Assembly: GCF_011516755.1 (NCBI RefSeq)
Contig: NZ_WOSY01000003.1
Span: 186,001 to 250,000, forward strand
Source: Acetobacter conturbans
GTDB lineage: Bacteria; Pseudomonadota; Alphaproteobacteria; Acetobacterales; Acetobacteraceae
Reading direction: 5' to 3'
DNA: 64,000 bases
In this document: positions 8,461 to 17,318 of the stretch, one piece after another
How the letters are laid out: every line of letters starts with the position of its first letter
Numbering within the stretch: the stretch's first letter is position 1
The notes under the pieces: generated by a model
Databases searched by the model: none
Told to the model about the DNA's origin: nothing
The model's input: the letters and a program-made list of their open reading frames with translations, nothing else
Translations under genes and position numbers: made by a program

Positions 8461-9399
8461 TCACTTTTTCTTGTTCTTTGCCGCGCTCTTCGCCGCATCC
8501 GGCAACGGCTTGGCATCGCGGCTCGAATAGCGCGTGATCATCTCCTCGACGGCACCGGCCGCTTCCCCTGCTGCCGCCACAGCGATATCGCCCCACATCC
8601 CATCCAGCGAATGCGCCGGGATCTCGTGCAACTGGGTCGCGATGCCGACTTCATTGCCTGCCTTGTCGGTCACCCGCCACTCGATGCGGATATTCTGCTG
8701 GGGATGGTTGCGGGTGCCGGGAGGCCCGTCCGTCATGTGAACCGTCGTGTGCACCACGAAATCCGCGTCGCTTCCCGAGGTCTGGATCGTGTCCTTCATC
8801 TCACGGAACATGACCGTGAAAGCACGGGCCAGAGACACATCCCCGTCGCCCGGAGCGCCCGTCACGCCCTGAAACCAGATCCTCGCGCCCCGGTGCTTCA
8901 GACTGTGGGGGTCTTCTTCCATATCCTGCGCCATGATGCCGGTCAGGATGCTCACCACCTGTCCGGCCCCCTGCTGTGACGCATCCCTAAGGACTTCAGG
9001 ACTGGTCATCGCCCACGAGGAGGCCGGAACAGCCGGACCTTCCTGTGTCGCCCTGACCTCACCCTGCGGCGTCATCACCGAGTAAAGCGGCACGATCATG
9101 TCGCCGCGCCGTTCCGTATGGAGCCTGAGCCACCAGTCGCCGCGACGCACCGGTTGCGTGATGGCCGGAACCGACTGATCGAGGAGAGCCTGCGTCACCT
9201 GAGAAGCCCAGAGCTTATCTCCTTCCGGAGTCAGAGCACTGTCCGAAGGCACTGGGACATCAAGGCGGGAGGTCGGAGCGGTTGCGATTCCTCCGTTGCC
9301 ACCTTTGCCGCGATTCTCGAAAGGATGCGGCACCGAAAGGCAGCCCGACAGCAGACAGACCGTGGAGAAGGAAAGAAAATTCGAAAAAACCCGTTTCAT
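8461..9399 (-). CDS. hypothetical lipoprotein
   Basis: A 312-residue protein with a lipoprotein signal (MKRVFSNFLSF..., lipobox LLSGC at about residues 17-21). The mature part is mixed alpha/beta without a family I recognise; the last 15 residues are Lys/Ala-rich. Its ATG overlaps the stop of pgeF (TGATG), and it is the last gene of the hldD-lgt-midA-pgeF unit. As Lgt, the enzyme that lipidates such proteins, is encoded in the same operon, co-expression is expected but a specific link is not shown. Confidence 0.65.
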   Translation of the reverse strand: MKRVFSNFLSFSTVCLLSGCLSVPHPFENRGKGGNGGIATAPTSRLDVPVPSDSALTPEGDKLWASQVTQALLDQSVPAITQPVRRGDWWLRLHTERRGDMIVPLYSVMTPQGEVRATQEGPAVPASSWAMTSPEVLRDASQQGAGQVVSILTGIMAQDMEEDPHSLKHRGARIWFQGVTGAPGDGDVSLARAFTVMFREMKDTIQTSGSDADFVVHTTVHMTDGPPGTRNHPQQNIRIEWRVTDKAGNEVGIATQLHEIPAHSLDGMWGDIAVAAAGEAAGAVEEMITRYSSRDAKPLPDAAKSAAKNKKK

Positions 9400-10205
9400 C
9401 AGTTCTGAAATCCCGCTCCGGTTCCTGCCGCGATCACCGAAATCTGGTGACCGATCTGGCCGCCACCTGCCAGCGTACGCCGTCGATGGCTGAAAAAACG
9501 TCTTTCATCAGGGAGCGTGTCCAGTCCGACCGATGCCAGCGCCGTCACTCCCGTGCGCGCCAGACGATTCATGCAGTAACCGGCAAGATCGAACTGGAAA
9601 TGTGCCTCTCTGATCCCCGGCGCGAAGAAGGCGCCAGCTTCACCGTCCGCAGCCAGTGCCGCGTCCCGCATATCGGCACCGACTTCGTAACTCTTCTGCG
9701 CGATGCAGGGACCGACCACTGCCACCACATCCGCCGCCGCCGCGCCAAGTGCTTCCATCGCGGATAGTGTGGCTTCCAGCACGCCACCAACAGCGCCGCG
9801 CCAGCCCGCATGAGCCGCGCCGACCACTCGTCCATCCTTCGAGGCAAACAGCACTGGCCCGCAATCCGCCGTGATGACACCCAGCGCAACGTCTTCGCGT
9901 GTGGTGACCATCGCATCTGCAGATTGGCCTTCGCCGGGCTTCCACGGTTCCATGACCGTGATTACCCCGTCGCCATGCACCTGGGTCACGCCAAGAAGCG
10001 CGTCGCCGGGCAGTCCGAAAAATCCGGCGACGCGCGCACGGTTTTCCGTGATGGCAGCCGGATCGTCTCCTGAACGGGTCGAACAGTTCAGGCTGGCATA
10101 AGGCCCTTCCGACACGCCACCGATGCGTGTGAAGAACCCATGCCGCACAAAGGAAAGATAGGGACTCTGGACTACGGAGTCCGGCACCAGTCGTGCACTC
10201 ATCAT
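9399..10205 (-). CDS. pgeF: laccase-domain (YfiH/PgeF) family purine nucleoside phosphorylase / peptidoglycan editing factor
   Basis: About 268 residues with the YfiH fold: FTRIGGVSEGPYASLNCS near the N-terminus, VTQVHGDG (first metal His), ADCGPVLFAS with the conserved Cys, and GAAHAGWRGAVGGV with the second His. These His-Cys-His residues form the zinc site. Members act as purine nucleoside phosphorylases/adenosine deaminases and in E. coli remove mis-incorporated L-Ser from peptidoglycan precursors. The start at 10205 overlaps the midA stop; an ATG directly after it (10202) is equally possible. Confidence 0.9.
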   Translation of the reverse strand: MMSARLVPDSVVQSPYLSFVRHGFFTRIGGVSEGPYASLNCSTRSGDDPAAITENRARVAGFFGLPGDALLGVTQVHGDGVITVMEPWKPGEGQSADAMVTTREDVALGVITADCGPVLFASKDGRVVGAAHAGWRGAVGGVLEATLSAMEALGAAAADVVAVVGPCIAQKSYEVGADMRDAALAADGEAGAFFAPGIREAHFQFDLAGYCMNRLARTGVTALASVGLDTLPDERRFFSHRRRTLAGGGQIGHQISVIAAGTGAGFQN

Positions 10206-11248
10206 GTGTCTCCCCACGCTTGTTCTGGAAATCCCGGCAATCCACCAATCTTCGGTGACGTTACCGCAAGCGCCTTGAAAAGACGCCCCATGCGATCCGG
10301 CCCGATCAGCCGGTCAAGTCCGGCGCGGATCGTACCGGCCTGCTCCGGGGCTGCTGCGCACAGCGCCTCAGCCCGCTGGAGTGCGCCCAGCCCTCGCAAC
10401 AATGCGCCCTGCTCGACCGGACCATAGCACACACCGCCCGCAGCCGTCGCGGCCCGCGCCATGGCGGCGAAATCGACATGTGCGGTCAGGTCCGCCGTCC
10501 CCGGCTCCGCCAGCGCCGAGACCGGACGTCCATCACGCAGCGCCTGAAGGGACTCTCCAGTGCATGAAACAGATGTTCCGTAATCGATGAACAGCGCCAC
10601 GCCCGGCGCCTGCTCGAACCGCTGCGCCACCTGCCGTATGAATGCTGTCGATGCGGGCGATGTCTCGACAACGTCTCCCACCGTCACATGCCGCACCGCG
10701 ACATCTGGCGGGACGTCGTCACACTCACACAATACCCATTGTCTCGGCTGCGTGAGGCCTTCCTGCACGAACCGCTCCTGCCAGCGTGTTTCGGCGCGCA
10801 CGAACTGACGGATCGGCAAGGCATCCAGAAACTCGTTGGCGACCAGAACCATCGGTCCCGGCGGCACATCGGCGAGCGTGTCGTGCCAGCTTACAGGAAC
10901 GTTTTTTCCATCCAGCGCCTTGCACTGCACGTCCCGCAGCCGCCGTGACGTCTCGATGAGATGCACCGACAAACCGGGCATTCTGTCCGGGGTGATGCGG
11001 GAGAGGACACGCAGCATGTCCGCCATCAGAGTGCCGCGCCCCGGTCCGGCCTCAACCAGCCGCACCTCTTCCCCCAGATTCTGCATGACCACGGCACACC
11101 ATGCGCCGAGGAGCTCACCAAAGATCTGCGATATTTCAGGAGCGGTTACAAAATCGGCGAACGGATCTCGGCTGGCGTAATAGGCTGCGTTGGCGCGCCC
11201 CATGAATACATCCAGCCGTTCGATTCCGCTCGGTTCCGGCACCGTCAC
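10202..11248 (-). CDS. MidA/NDUFAF7-like SAM-dependent methyltransferase
   Basis: A 348-residue class I methyltransferase of the COG1565 family. It shows YYASRDPFADFVTAPEISQ and IFGELLGAW near the N-terminus, the SAM-binding motif VEAGPGRGTLMADMLR near residue 68, and LVANEFLDALPI (NEFxDALP, a family hallmark). The mitochondrial member NDUFAF7 dimethylates an arginine of complex I subunit NDUFS2. Whether this bacterium has complex I is not visible here. It begins at GTG, overlapping the lgt stop (GTGA), within a tight operon. Confidence 0.88.
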   Translation of the reverse strand: MTVPEPSGIERLDVFMGRANAAYYASRDPFADFVTAPEISQIFGELLGAWCAVVMQNLGEEVRLVEAGPGRGTLMADMLRVLSRITPDRMPGLSVHLIETSRRLRDVQCKALDGKNVPVSWHDTLADVPPGPMVLVANEFLDALPIRQFVRAETRWQERFVQEGLTQPRQWVLCECDDVPPDVAVRHVTVGDVVETSPASTAFIRQVAQRFEQAPGVALFIDYGTSVSCTGESLQALRDGRPVSALAEPGTADLTAHVDFAAMARAATAAGGVCYGPVEQGALLRGLGALQRAEALCAAAPEQAGTIRAGLDRLIGPDRMGRLFKALAVTSPKIGGLPGFPEQAWGDT

Positions 11249-12084
11249 GCGCTTTCCTGTTTTCCATCGGGAAGGCCTGCATAAACCGGGGCGCGAAACG
11301 CGTGGATCATCAGCGCCACACCTGCGAGAATCATTGGAATACTCAGGATCTGCCCCATCGTGATGCCGAAGGAGAAGTAACCGAGAAAAGCGTCCGGTTC
11401 GCGAAAAAATTCACAGAAAATACGGGCGCAGCCATAGCCCGCGAGAAACAGGCCCGCCAGAAATCCGGGGCGCTCGCGCAGGCCATGATTTCGCGCGGCC
11501 ATCAGCATCACGAGGAAGAGCAGCAGACCTTCTGTCAGCGCCTCATAGATTTGCGAAGGATGACGCGGATAACCGTCCGTTCCGGGAAACACCATGGCCC
11601 ACGGCAGGCTCGGGTCGGCATAGCGTCCCCAGAGTTCACCGTTGATGAAATTGGCGATACGCCCGAAGCCCAGCCCGATCGGCACCAGCGTTGTCACACG
11701 ATCGGAAAAAGCCAGAAAGCTGAGATGGTACCGGCGCGCAAACAGAATCATCGCCAGAATGACGCCAATCGCGCCACCGTGGAACGACATGCCGCCCTGC
11801 CAGACGGCGAAAATCTGTAACGGGTGGGCCAGAAAACTCTCCGGCTGGTAAAACAGCACGTATCCGAGCCGTCCGCCGAACACGACGCCGAGCGTCACCC
11901 AGACGAGAAAGTCGTCGGCCTGTTCGACGGTTGCGACACGGGGCGTCCATCTCACCAGTTTCTTGAGAAGCTGAATCCCGATGACGATGCCCGCGATATA
12001 GGCCAGCGCGTACCAGCGGATCGCCAGCGGCCCCAGATGGATCAGCACCGGGTCGAACTGCGGAAACATGAGCACGGGCAGCAT
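11245..12084 (-). CDS. lgt: prolipoprotein diacylglyceryl transferase
   Basis: Transfers diacylglycerol from phosphatidylglycerol to the lipobox cysteine of prolipoproteins in the inner membrane. The 279-residue protein has seven membrane segments, the periplasmic HGGAIGVI motif and the Lgt signature GRIANFINGELWGR near residue 135. The ATG at 12084 is preferred (AGGAAAGG 6 bases upstream; homologues begin just before FPQFDPVLIHLGP). Gene order hldD-lgt-midA-pgeF with 30-base or negative spacing indicates one transcript. Confidence 0.95.
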   Translation of the reverse strand: MLPVLMFPQFDPVLIHLGPLAIRWYALAYIAGIVIGIQLLKKLVRWTPRVATVEQADDFLVWVTLGVVFGGRLGYVLFYQPESFLAHPLQIFAVWQGGMSFHGGAIGVILAMILFARRYHLSFLAFSDRVTTLVPIGLGFGRIANFINGELWGRYADPSLPWAMVFPGTDGYPRHPSQIYEALTEGLLLFLVMLMAARNHGLRERPGFLAGLFLAGYGCARIFCEFFREPDAFLGYFSFGITMGQILSIPMILAGVALMIHAFRAPVYAGLPDGKQESA

Positions 12085-12114
12085 GAAGAACCTTTCCTGG
12101 CCGGAGCCGGACAA

Positions 12115-13101
12115 TCAGAGGTAAGGATCGGCCTTCGAGAGGTGATCGCGGACATAGCGCCGGATCCCCTCCTCAAGACTCGTGAAGGGCTCCGCATAGC
12201 CTGCCGCTCGCAACCGCGACATATCTGCCTGCGTGAAGGACTGATACTGCCCCCGGAGACTCTCCGGCATGTCGACGAACTCGACCGCGCGCTTCACGCC
12301 GGCCGCATCGCAGACGGCATAGGCCAGATCGAGATAGGTCCGGGCCTCGCCGGTACCGCAGTTGAACAGACCGCTGGCATCGGGATGATCGTAGAACCAG
12401 AGCATCACCTTCACCACGTCGCCGACCCAGATGAAATCACGCATCTGCTGGCCGTCTGCGATATCGGGCCGGTCCGAACGGAACAGCCGCGCCGGGCGTC
12501 CGGCCTTCACGTCGTCGTATTTCACCTTCACGACGGAGATCATGCTGCCTTTATGGTATTCGTTCGGCCCATAGACATTGAAGAATTTCAGACCGGCCCA
12601 CTGTGGCGGCCGGTCCTCACCGCGTTCGAGGTGACGCTTCACATGCAGATCGAACACATTCTTCGACCAGCCGTAGAGGTTGAGGGGTTCCAGCGCCGCG
12701 AGACGGGCGGGATCGTCGGAGAAAAGGTCCGGCTTGTCGGCCGCTCCGTAAGTCGCGGCTGAAGAAGCGTAAATGAATCGCACGCCACGCTGTGAACACC
12801 AGGCCCACAGGCGCTCCGAAAGGGTGACATTCGTGCGCCACACGAGATCGCCGTCACGCGCGGTCGTCGCGCTGATCGCGCCCATATGGAACACGGCCTC
12901 GACCTTGGGCTGCGTGCCGTCGGCCAGAAAGGCGTCCAGATCTTCGGGCGCGACGAGCCGGACCGGCACATGCCTCCGGAGGTTGCGCCATTTCCCGCTG
13001 TCGCGGAGGCGATCCACGACCACGACATCCAACCCGCGGGCGCAGAGCGCGGCCACGAGACACGAACCGATGAATCCGGCGCCGCCGGTGACGATAATCA
13101 T
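12115..13101 (-). CDS. hldD: ADP-L-glycero-D-manno-heptose 6-epimerase
   Basis: Epimerises ADP-D-glycero-D-manno-heptose to the L,D form used in the lipopolysaccharide inner core. The 328-residue extended SDR protein begins with the NAD(P)-binding TGGAGFIGSCL motif, has IYASSAATYG with the catalytic Ser/Thr region and LYGWSKN with the Tyr-x-x-x-Lys pair near residue 142, then FFNVYGPNEYHKGSM. It heads the minus-strand operon and diverges from the ubiK gene across 134 bases. Confidence 0.92.
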   Translation of the reverse strand: MIIVTGGAGFIGSCLVAALCARGLDVVVVDRLRDSGKWRNLRRHVPVRLVAPEDLDAFLADGTQPKVEAVFHMGAISATTARDGDLVWRTNVTLSERLWAWCSQRGVRFIYASSAATYGAADKPDLFSDDPARLAALEPLNLYGWSKNVFDLHVKRHLERGEDRPPQWAGLKFFNVYGPNEYHKGSMISVVKVKYDDVKAGRPARLFRSDRPDIADGQQMRDFIWVGDVVKVMLWFYDHPDASGLFNCGTGEARTYLDLAYAVCDAAGVKRAVEFVDMPESLRGQYQSFTQADMSRLRAAGYAEPFTSLEEGIRRYVRDHLSKADPYL

Positions 13102-13235
13102 GGGATGAGCCTTATAACGACGAGCCTGCCCCCCGGACAGGGGCGACGGGTTGGATTAATCCCATTTCAACGCTTATAAGCAAAACTTCACAACAGGATC
13201 GCGCAAGCCATCCTGCCACACCGAGGAGCACCGGA

Positions 13236-13568
13236 ATGGCTGACAGACCGCGTATTTTTGATGACCTTGCCGGTGTCGCCGGGGGCGCGATCTCGGCTCT
13301 GGCCGGAATGAAGGAAGAAATCAACGCGCTGGTGCGCTCTCGCGTTGATGAAGTTCTCGGCCAGTTGCAGGTCGTCCGCCGCGAGGAGTTCGAGGTCGTG
13401 AAGGAACTGGCCGCCAACGCCCGCATGGCAGGCGAGGAAGCCGAGAAGCGCATCGCTGCACTGGAGCAGCGGGTCACCGATCTTGAAAACGTCCAGACGG
13501 CGCCGACCAACAACGGCGGCACCCAGAATTTCGGCTGGAGCGGAGACAGCGGCGCCTTCCCGAACTGA
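13236..13568 (+). CDS. UbiK-family accessory factor (BMFP domain)
   Basis: A 110-residue protein of the membrane fusogenic/UbiK family: amphipathic N-terminal helix (IFDDLAGVAGGAISALAGMK), then a coiled coil of about 55 residues (VRREEFEVVKELA to IAALEQRVTDLE), and a disordered Gly/Asn tail. UbiK helps the later, UbiJ-dependent steps of ubiquinone biosynthesis in E. coli; the role here is by family. GAGG precedes the ATG. It faces away from hldD. Confidence 0.85.
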   Translation: MADRPRIFDDLAGVAGGAISALAGMKEEINALVRSRVDEVLGQLQVVRREEFEVVKELAANARMAGEEAEKRIAALEQRVTDLENVQTAPTNNGGTQNFGWSGDSGAFPN

Positions 13569-13731
13569 GAGCAGGGGCGAGGGCGTCATAAAAACAGTCA
13601 TGACCCTGTCTTGCCGTGACCGGCGCGGGTCCATAGGCTGAACCCGGAGACGAATCGTTGCCTGATCCGTCTCTGATTCGCAGACGGAACCATCCTTTGG
13701 CGGGAATGGTTTCATGGCTTGGGAGGCCAGC

Positions 13732-14235
13732 ATGCCAGCTCTGACGATGACCACCTCCACTCCCAACTCCAACCCACTCGATCTGATGGAACAGATCGTC
13801 TGCGGTTATGAATGGGCATTCGACCGCCGCAACTCTTCCGAAATGGCCGCCGAGGCCCCCGGAAAATGGTGCGATTACGGCCTGTATTTTTCGTGGTCGT
13901 CAGAACTCAGCGCCATGCACTTCACCTGCACGTTCGACCTGAAAGTGCCGGAAGCGCAGCGCAAAGCGTTGTTCGAACTGATCGCCCTGGCCAACGAACG
14001 CCTGTGGATCGGTCATTTCGCCATCGATATCGACAGCGGCACACCCATGTTCCGTCACGCGGTTCTGCTGCGGGGCGCACCGGGCGCCTCCATGGAAAGC
14101 CTTGAAGACATGGTGGACATCGCCATCACCGAATGCGAGCGCTTCTATCCGGCGTTCCAGTTCGTGCTGTGGGGCGGCAAGGCACCGGGTGAGGCGCTTG
14201 AAGCCGCCATGCTCGACTGCCTCGGCGAAGCCTGA
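13732..14235 (+). CDS. YbjN-domain protein
   Basis: A 167-residue cytoplasmic protein of the YbjN family, which has the type III secretion chaperone-like fold: DYGLYFSWSSELSAMHFTC, then NERLWIGHFAIDIDSGTPMFRHAVLL and the C-terminal helix ECERFYPAFQFVLWGG. YbjN is tied to stress tolerance and motility in enterobacteria, but no molecular activity is established. The ATG at 13732 follows GGGAGG at 5 bases; the upstream ATG at 13714 is unsupported. The stop overlaps the proC start (TGATG), so proC is translationally coupled. Confidence 0.85.
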   Translation: MPALTMTTSTPNSNPLDLMEQIVCGYEWAFDRRNSSEMAAEAPGKWCDYGLYFSWSSELSAMHFTCTFDLKVPEAQRKALFELIALANERLWIGHFAIDIDSGTPMFRHAVLLRGAPGASMESLEDMVDIAITECERFYPAFQFVLWGGKAPGEALEAAMLDCLGEA

Positions 14236-15062
14236 TGAGTGAGTCTCTCCCTTCGCTCCTGCTGATCGGCTGTGGCCAGATGGGAGGGGCTCTTCTCGAA
14301 GCCTGGATTGGGAGAGGTCTTGCGCCGTCGGTCGTCATCGACCGGCATCGCGAGACCCTTCCCGCCCCCCATCGCGTGGTGTCGTCGCTGGAAAACATAC
14401 CGGCTGATTTTGTGCCCGCGGCTGTCATCCTTGCGGTCAAACCGCAAAAAGCGCAGCCCGTCATGGAAGAACTTGCGGCACACCGTCCCGACATAGCGTC
14501 CTCCGCCGTGATCGTTTCCGTGATGGCGGGCCTCACCACCGCTTCAATCGCTGAGACCCTGCGTTCACAGGCCCCTGACGCCACACCCGCCATTGTGCGG
14601 GCCATGCCGAACACGCCCTCTTCCATCGGACGTGGCATGACGGGACTGTATCGCGCCCCGAATGTGACCGAGGCGCAGAAAGCCCTGTGTGACACGCTTC
14701 TCTCCGCCGTCGGCGCGACTGTCTGGGTTGACGAGGAAGATCAGATCAATGCCGTCACCGCCATTTCCGGCAGTGGCCCGGCTTATATCTTTCTGCTGGC
14801 GGAACTGCTGGAAAAAGCTGCCTGCGGACTGGGTCTGCCAGATGAAGTAGCCCGTCTTCTGGCACGCAAGACCGTTTCCGGCGCAGGCGAACTGCTGGAG
14901 CAGAGCCCCGAGGATGCAGCTGAACTGCGTCGCCGGGTCACAAGCCCCGGTGGTACGACCGCAGCAGCCATCGCGGTGCTGAACGCTCCTGCAAACTGGC
15001 CATCCAATATCCCCGACGCCGTCGCGGCCGCCCGTCACCGGGCCCGCGAACTGGCCTCCTGA
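14235..15062 (+). CDS. proC: pyrroline-5-carboxylate reductase
   Basis: Last step of proline synthesis: reduces 1-pyrroline-5-carboxylate with NAD(P)H. The 275-residue protein has the Rossmann N-terminus LLIGCGQMGGALLEAW, the VKPQKAQPVMEEL segment, RAMPNTPSSIGRGMTGLY, and the family signature around ISGSGPAYIFLLAELLEKAA with SPGGTTAAAIAVL near the C-terminus. Length is normal. It is coupled to the YbjN-domain gene upstream and followed at 27 bases by the TetR/COQ9-like gene. Confidence 0.95.
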   Translation: MSESLPSLLLIGCGQMGGALLEAWIGRGLAPSVVIDRHRETLPAPHRVVSSLENIPADFVPAAVILAVKPQKAQPVMEELAAHRPDIASSAVIVSVMAGLTTASIAETLRSQAPDATPAIVRAMPNTPSSIGRGMTGLYRAPNVTEAQKALCDTLLSAVGATVWVDEEDQINAVTAISGSGPAYIFLLAELLEKAACGLGLPDEVARLLARKTVSGAGELLEQSPEDAAELRRRVTSPGGTTAAAIAVLNAPANWPSNIPDAVAAARHRARELAS

Positions 15063-15089
15063 CCTTTCCGCAACCAAGAGCCACTTCCC

Positions 15090-15758
15090 ATGCCGATGGA
15101 CGACGAAGACGACCAGTTCGATTCCACCCTGCTCGACGCCGCCATGGTGCTCGCGGCCAGCAAGGGATGGCACAACATCTCGATGCCGGAGATTGCGCGC
15201 CATGCCCGCCTTGATCTTGGAGAGGTGCGTCGACGCTATCCTTTCAAGACGTCGATTCTTCTGCTTCTCGGCCGACTTGCCGACCGTTCGGCTCTGGTTG
15301 ACGACGGCTCTCTGGGCACGCCGCGGGAAACGCTTTTCGATTTGCTGATGCGGCGTTTTGACGTCTTCCAGCAATACCGCGCTGGCATCCTTGCCGTTCT
15401 TCGGACGCTGCCATTTGATCCCGGCACGACGCTTATACTTGGCGCTGCAACGGTGGACAGCATGCGCTGGATTGCTGGCGCCGCGAACGTGCAGACGACT
15501 GGCCTTGAGGGTATCCTGCGTGTTCAGGGGGTCGTCGCGCTCTGGACCTACGCTCTTCGGGCTTGGGAAAAGGACGAAAGCGAAGATCTCGGCACTACGA
15601 TGGTGGCGCTGGAAAACGGCCTTGATCGCGCCGAGAGACTGGGACTTTTTCGTAACGCAGCAGAACAGTCGCCAGTAACGTCGTCTGACGCACAGTCCAG
15701 CCTGCCTGCTCCGGAAGCTGCCGACGCAAGCTTTAGCGATTTCTCGGACGGGGAATAA
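15090..15758 (+). CDS. TetR-like / COQ9-like helical protein
   Basis: The 222-residue product has a TetR-type N-terminal helix-turn-helix region (LDAAMVLAASKGWHNISMPEIARHARLDLGEVRRRYP). Its C-terminal part contains YALRAWEKDESEDLGTTMVALENGLDRAERLG, which reads like the COQ9 ubiquinone-biosynthesis family, whose structure is itself TetR-derived. It could be a transcription regulator or a COQ9-type lipid-binding factor; the second would fit the nearby ubiK. The ATG at 15090 has only a weak ribosome site, AAGAG. The last 40 residues are Ser/Ala-rich and probably disordered. Confidence 0.6.
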   Translation: MPMDDEDDQFDSTLLDAAMVLAASKGWHNISMPEIARHARLDLGEVRRRYPFKTSILLLLGRLADRSALVDDGSLGTPRETLFDLLMRRFDVFQQYRAGILAVLRTLPFDPGTTLILGAATVDSMRWIAGAANVQTTGLEGILRVQGVVALWTYALRAWEKDESEDLGTTMVALENGLDRAERLGLFRNAAEQSPVTSSDAQSSLPAPEAADASFSDFSDGE

Positions 15759-15820
15759 TAGGAAAATCCCCCTTTACGCAGCGGTGGAGCCAGATTAGAA
15801 CGGCAGGCACATGCTGCTAC

Positions 15821-15895
15821 TGGGGTGTAGCCAAGCGGTAAGGCAGCGGATTTTGATTCCGCCATGCGGAGGTTCGATCCCTCCCACCCCAGCCA
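15821..15895 (+). tRNA. tRNA-Gln (anticodon TTG)
   Basis: A 75-base cloverleaf with CCA encoded. The acceptor TGGGGTG pairs with CACCCCA, the anticodon arm GCGGA-TTTTGAT-TCCGC presents TTG, and the T-arm GGAGG-TTCGATC-CCTCC is intact. It stands alone, convergent with the HU gene. Confidence 0.97.
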
Positions 15896-15946
15896 GACTT
15901 CGGCATGACGGTTCGTAGCCCGCCACACCTTGAAGTCAGCCTTTAT

Positions 15947-16216
15947 TCAGACAGCTTTTTTCAGGTTGGGGCTCGCCTTGAAGCGGACGGTTTTACCTGC
16001 CTTCACCTTCACTGGCTCGCCGGTCCGCGGGTTCAGGGCCTTACGAGCCTTGGTCTTCTTGACGGTGAATGTGCCGAAAGACGGAAGGGTGAAACCACCT
16101 TCACGCTTCAATTCCTTTACAATCGCATCCATAAGATCTGCCGCTGCCTGATTGGCAGCCACCCCTGTGCAATTGATGGAATCTTGGATGACCGCAGCAA
16201 TAAAAGCTTTACTCAT
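15947..16216 (-). CDS. HU-family nucleoid protein
   Basis: An 89-residue histone-like DNA-binding protein: two N-terminal helices (MSKAFIAAVIQDS, ADLMDAIVKELKREGGF), the FTLPSFGTFTVKKTKARKA beta segment and the signature LNPRTGEPVKVKAGKTVRFKAS covering the DNA-clasping arm. It bends and compacts DNA. The gene is monocistronic and diverges from the RgpF-like gene. Confidence 0.93.
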   Translation of the reverse strand: MSKAFIAAVIQDSINCTGVAANQAAADLMDAIVKELKREGGFTLPSFGTFTVKKTKARKALNPRTGEPVKVKAGKTVRFKASPNLKKAV

Positions 16217-16463
16217 GGACTACTCACACTCCTGGAATGCCTCACGCGACCAGGGCCTCTCGGACCGCTGCCGCCCACAAGAAACCACTGGCCAATGATG
16301 CGGCTTTTAACGTGCCACCTCTAAAGAAACCAGAAAAAAATACTCAGAAACGCAAAATCATCATAAAAAATCCCTCAAAAACCTTACTGTGCTGTACGAT
16401 TGCCACGAAAAATCATTCGTTTCGCAAGGACTAAGCTACCATGATCGCAACCGGATAACGTTC

Positions 16464-17318
16464 ATGCCTGATTCTGTCTGCCTCTTTGCCGCCTACACGC
16501 CCAAGGGCGAATTAGCGCCTCATACCGTTTATTATTTATCCGAACTGATTCAATGTGGCTTTACTATCCACCTAGCGCTCTCAGGATGCGATGATATCGC
16601 AAATAGCACACTCGATTTCTGCACTATAAATAAAATAATTCCATGGACACGCCCCAATATCGGACATGATTTCGGAGCGTGGAAAGACCTGATTTTACAT
16701 GGCTACGCAGAGAAAGCATCACGAATTCTACTTGCCAATGACAGCGTCTTTGGCCCCTTTACTTCTCTGAAGCCTCTATTCAACCGTATGGCGAACAGAG
16801 ACGCTGACGTCTGGGGATTACTGGAATCCCTTTCTGTCACACCCCATCTGCAATCCTGGTTCGTCTGTTTTGAGCACAGCAGTTTTCAGACGCCTGCCAT
16901 TCAGCGAACGCTTTTGCAGGAGTTCGACCACATGAGCCGCGAGGAGCTCATCTGGCATGGAGAACTCGGTCTGTCGATTGCCTGCCGGGCTGAAGGTCTC
17001 ACGACACAGGCAATCTGGAGCGACCGCCATCACCCGGTCAATCGCGTCTTCAAAACCAATGCCATGCATTCCAACTGGCAGAGAATGCTCCGTACTGGCG
17101 CCATTCCCTTCATCAAGACTGAACTATTACGAGACAATCCTTTCGGCCTCTCCAGCGCCACGCACTGGAAGGAAAACTTACCTGCCAGCAGCGGCTTCAA
17201 TCCTGAATGGATCGTGGAATACCTTCAGACGCAGCCACAACGCCCCCAGAAGACACGCTCGAACTGGAAAGGCCGATTGCTTTACAAACTTGTTGAAGGC
17301 ATCACCGACAAATCGTGA
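16464..17318 (+). CDS. RgpF-like (rhamnan synthesis F family) glycan biosynthesis protein
   Basis: The 284-residue protein begins CLFAAYTPKGELAPHTVYYL and carries RPNIGHDFGAWKDLI and LLANDSVFGP, which are the family marks of RgpF proteins in rhamnose-glucose polysaccharide synthesis; these belong to a glycosyltransferase-A-like superfamily. The sugar donor is unknown. No signal peptide or membrane segment. The frame stays open to a GTG at 16389, so the start is uncertain; I take the ATG just before the conserved domain. The gene is AT-richer than its neighbours, in keeping with horizontal transfer, and its end overlaps the convergent ATP-grasp gene by 37 bases. Confidence 0.75.
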   Translation: MPDSVCLFAAYTPKGELAPHTVYYLSELIQCGFTIHLALSGCDDIANSTLDFCTINKIIPWTRPNIGHDFGAWKDLILHGYAEKASRILLANDSVFGPFTSLKPLFNRMANRDADVWGLLESLSVTPHLQSWFVCFEHSSFQTPAIQRTLLQEFDHMSREELIWHGELGLSIACRAEGLTTQAIWSDRHHPVNRVFKTNAMHSNWQRMLRTGAIPFIKTELLRDNPFGLSSATHWKENLPASSGFNPEWIVEYLQTQPQRPQKTRSNWKGRLLYKLVEGITDKS

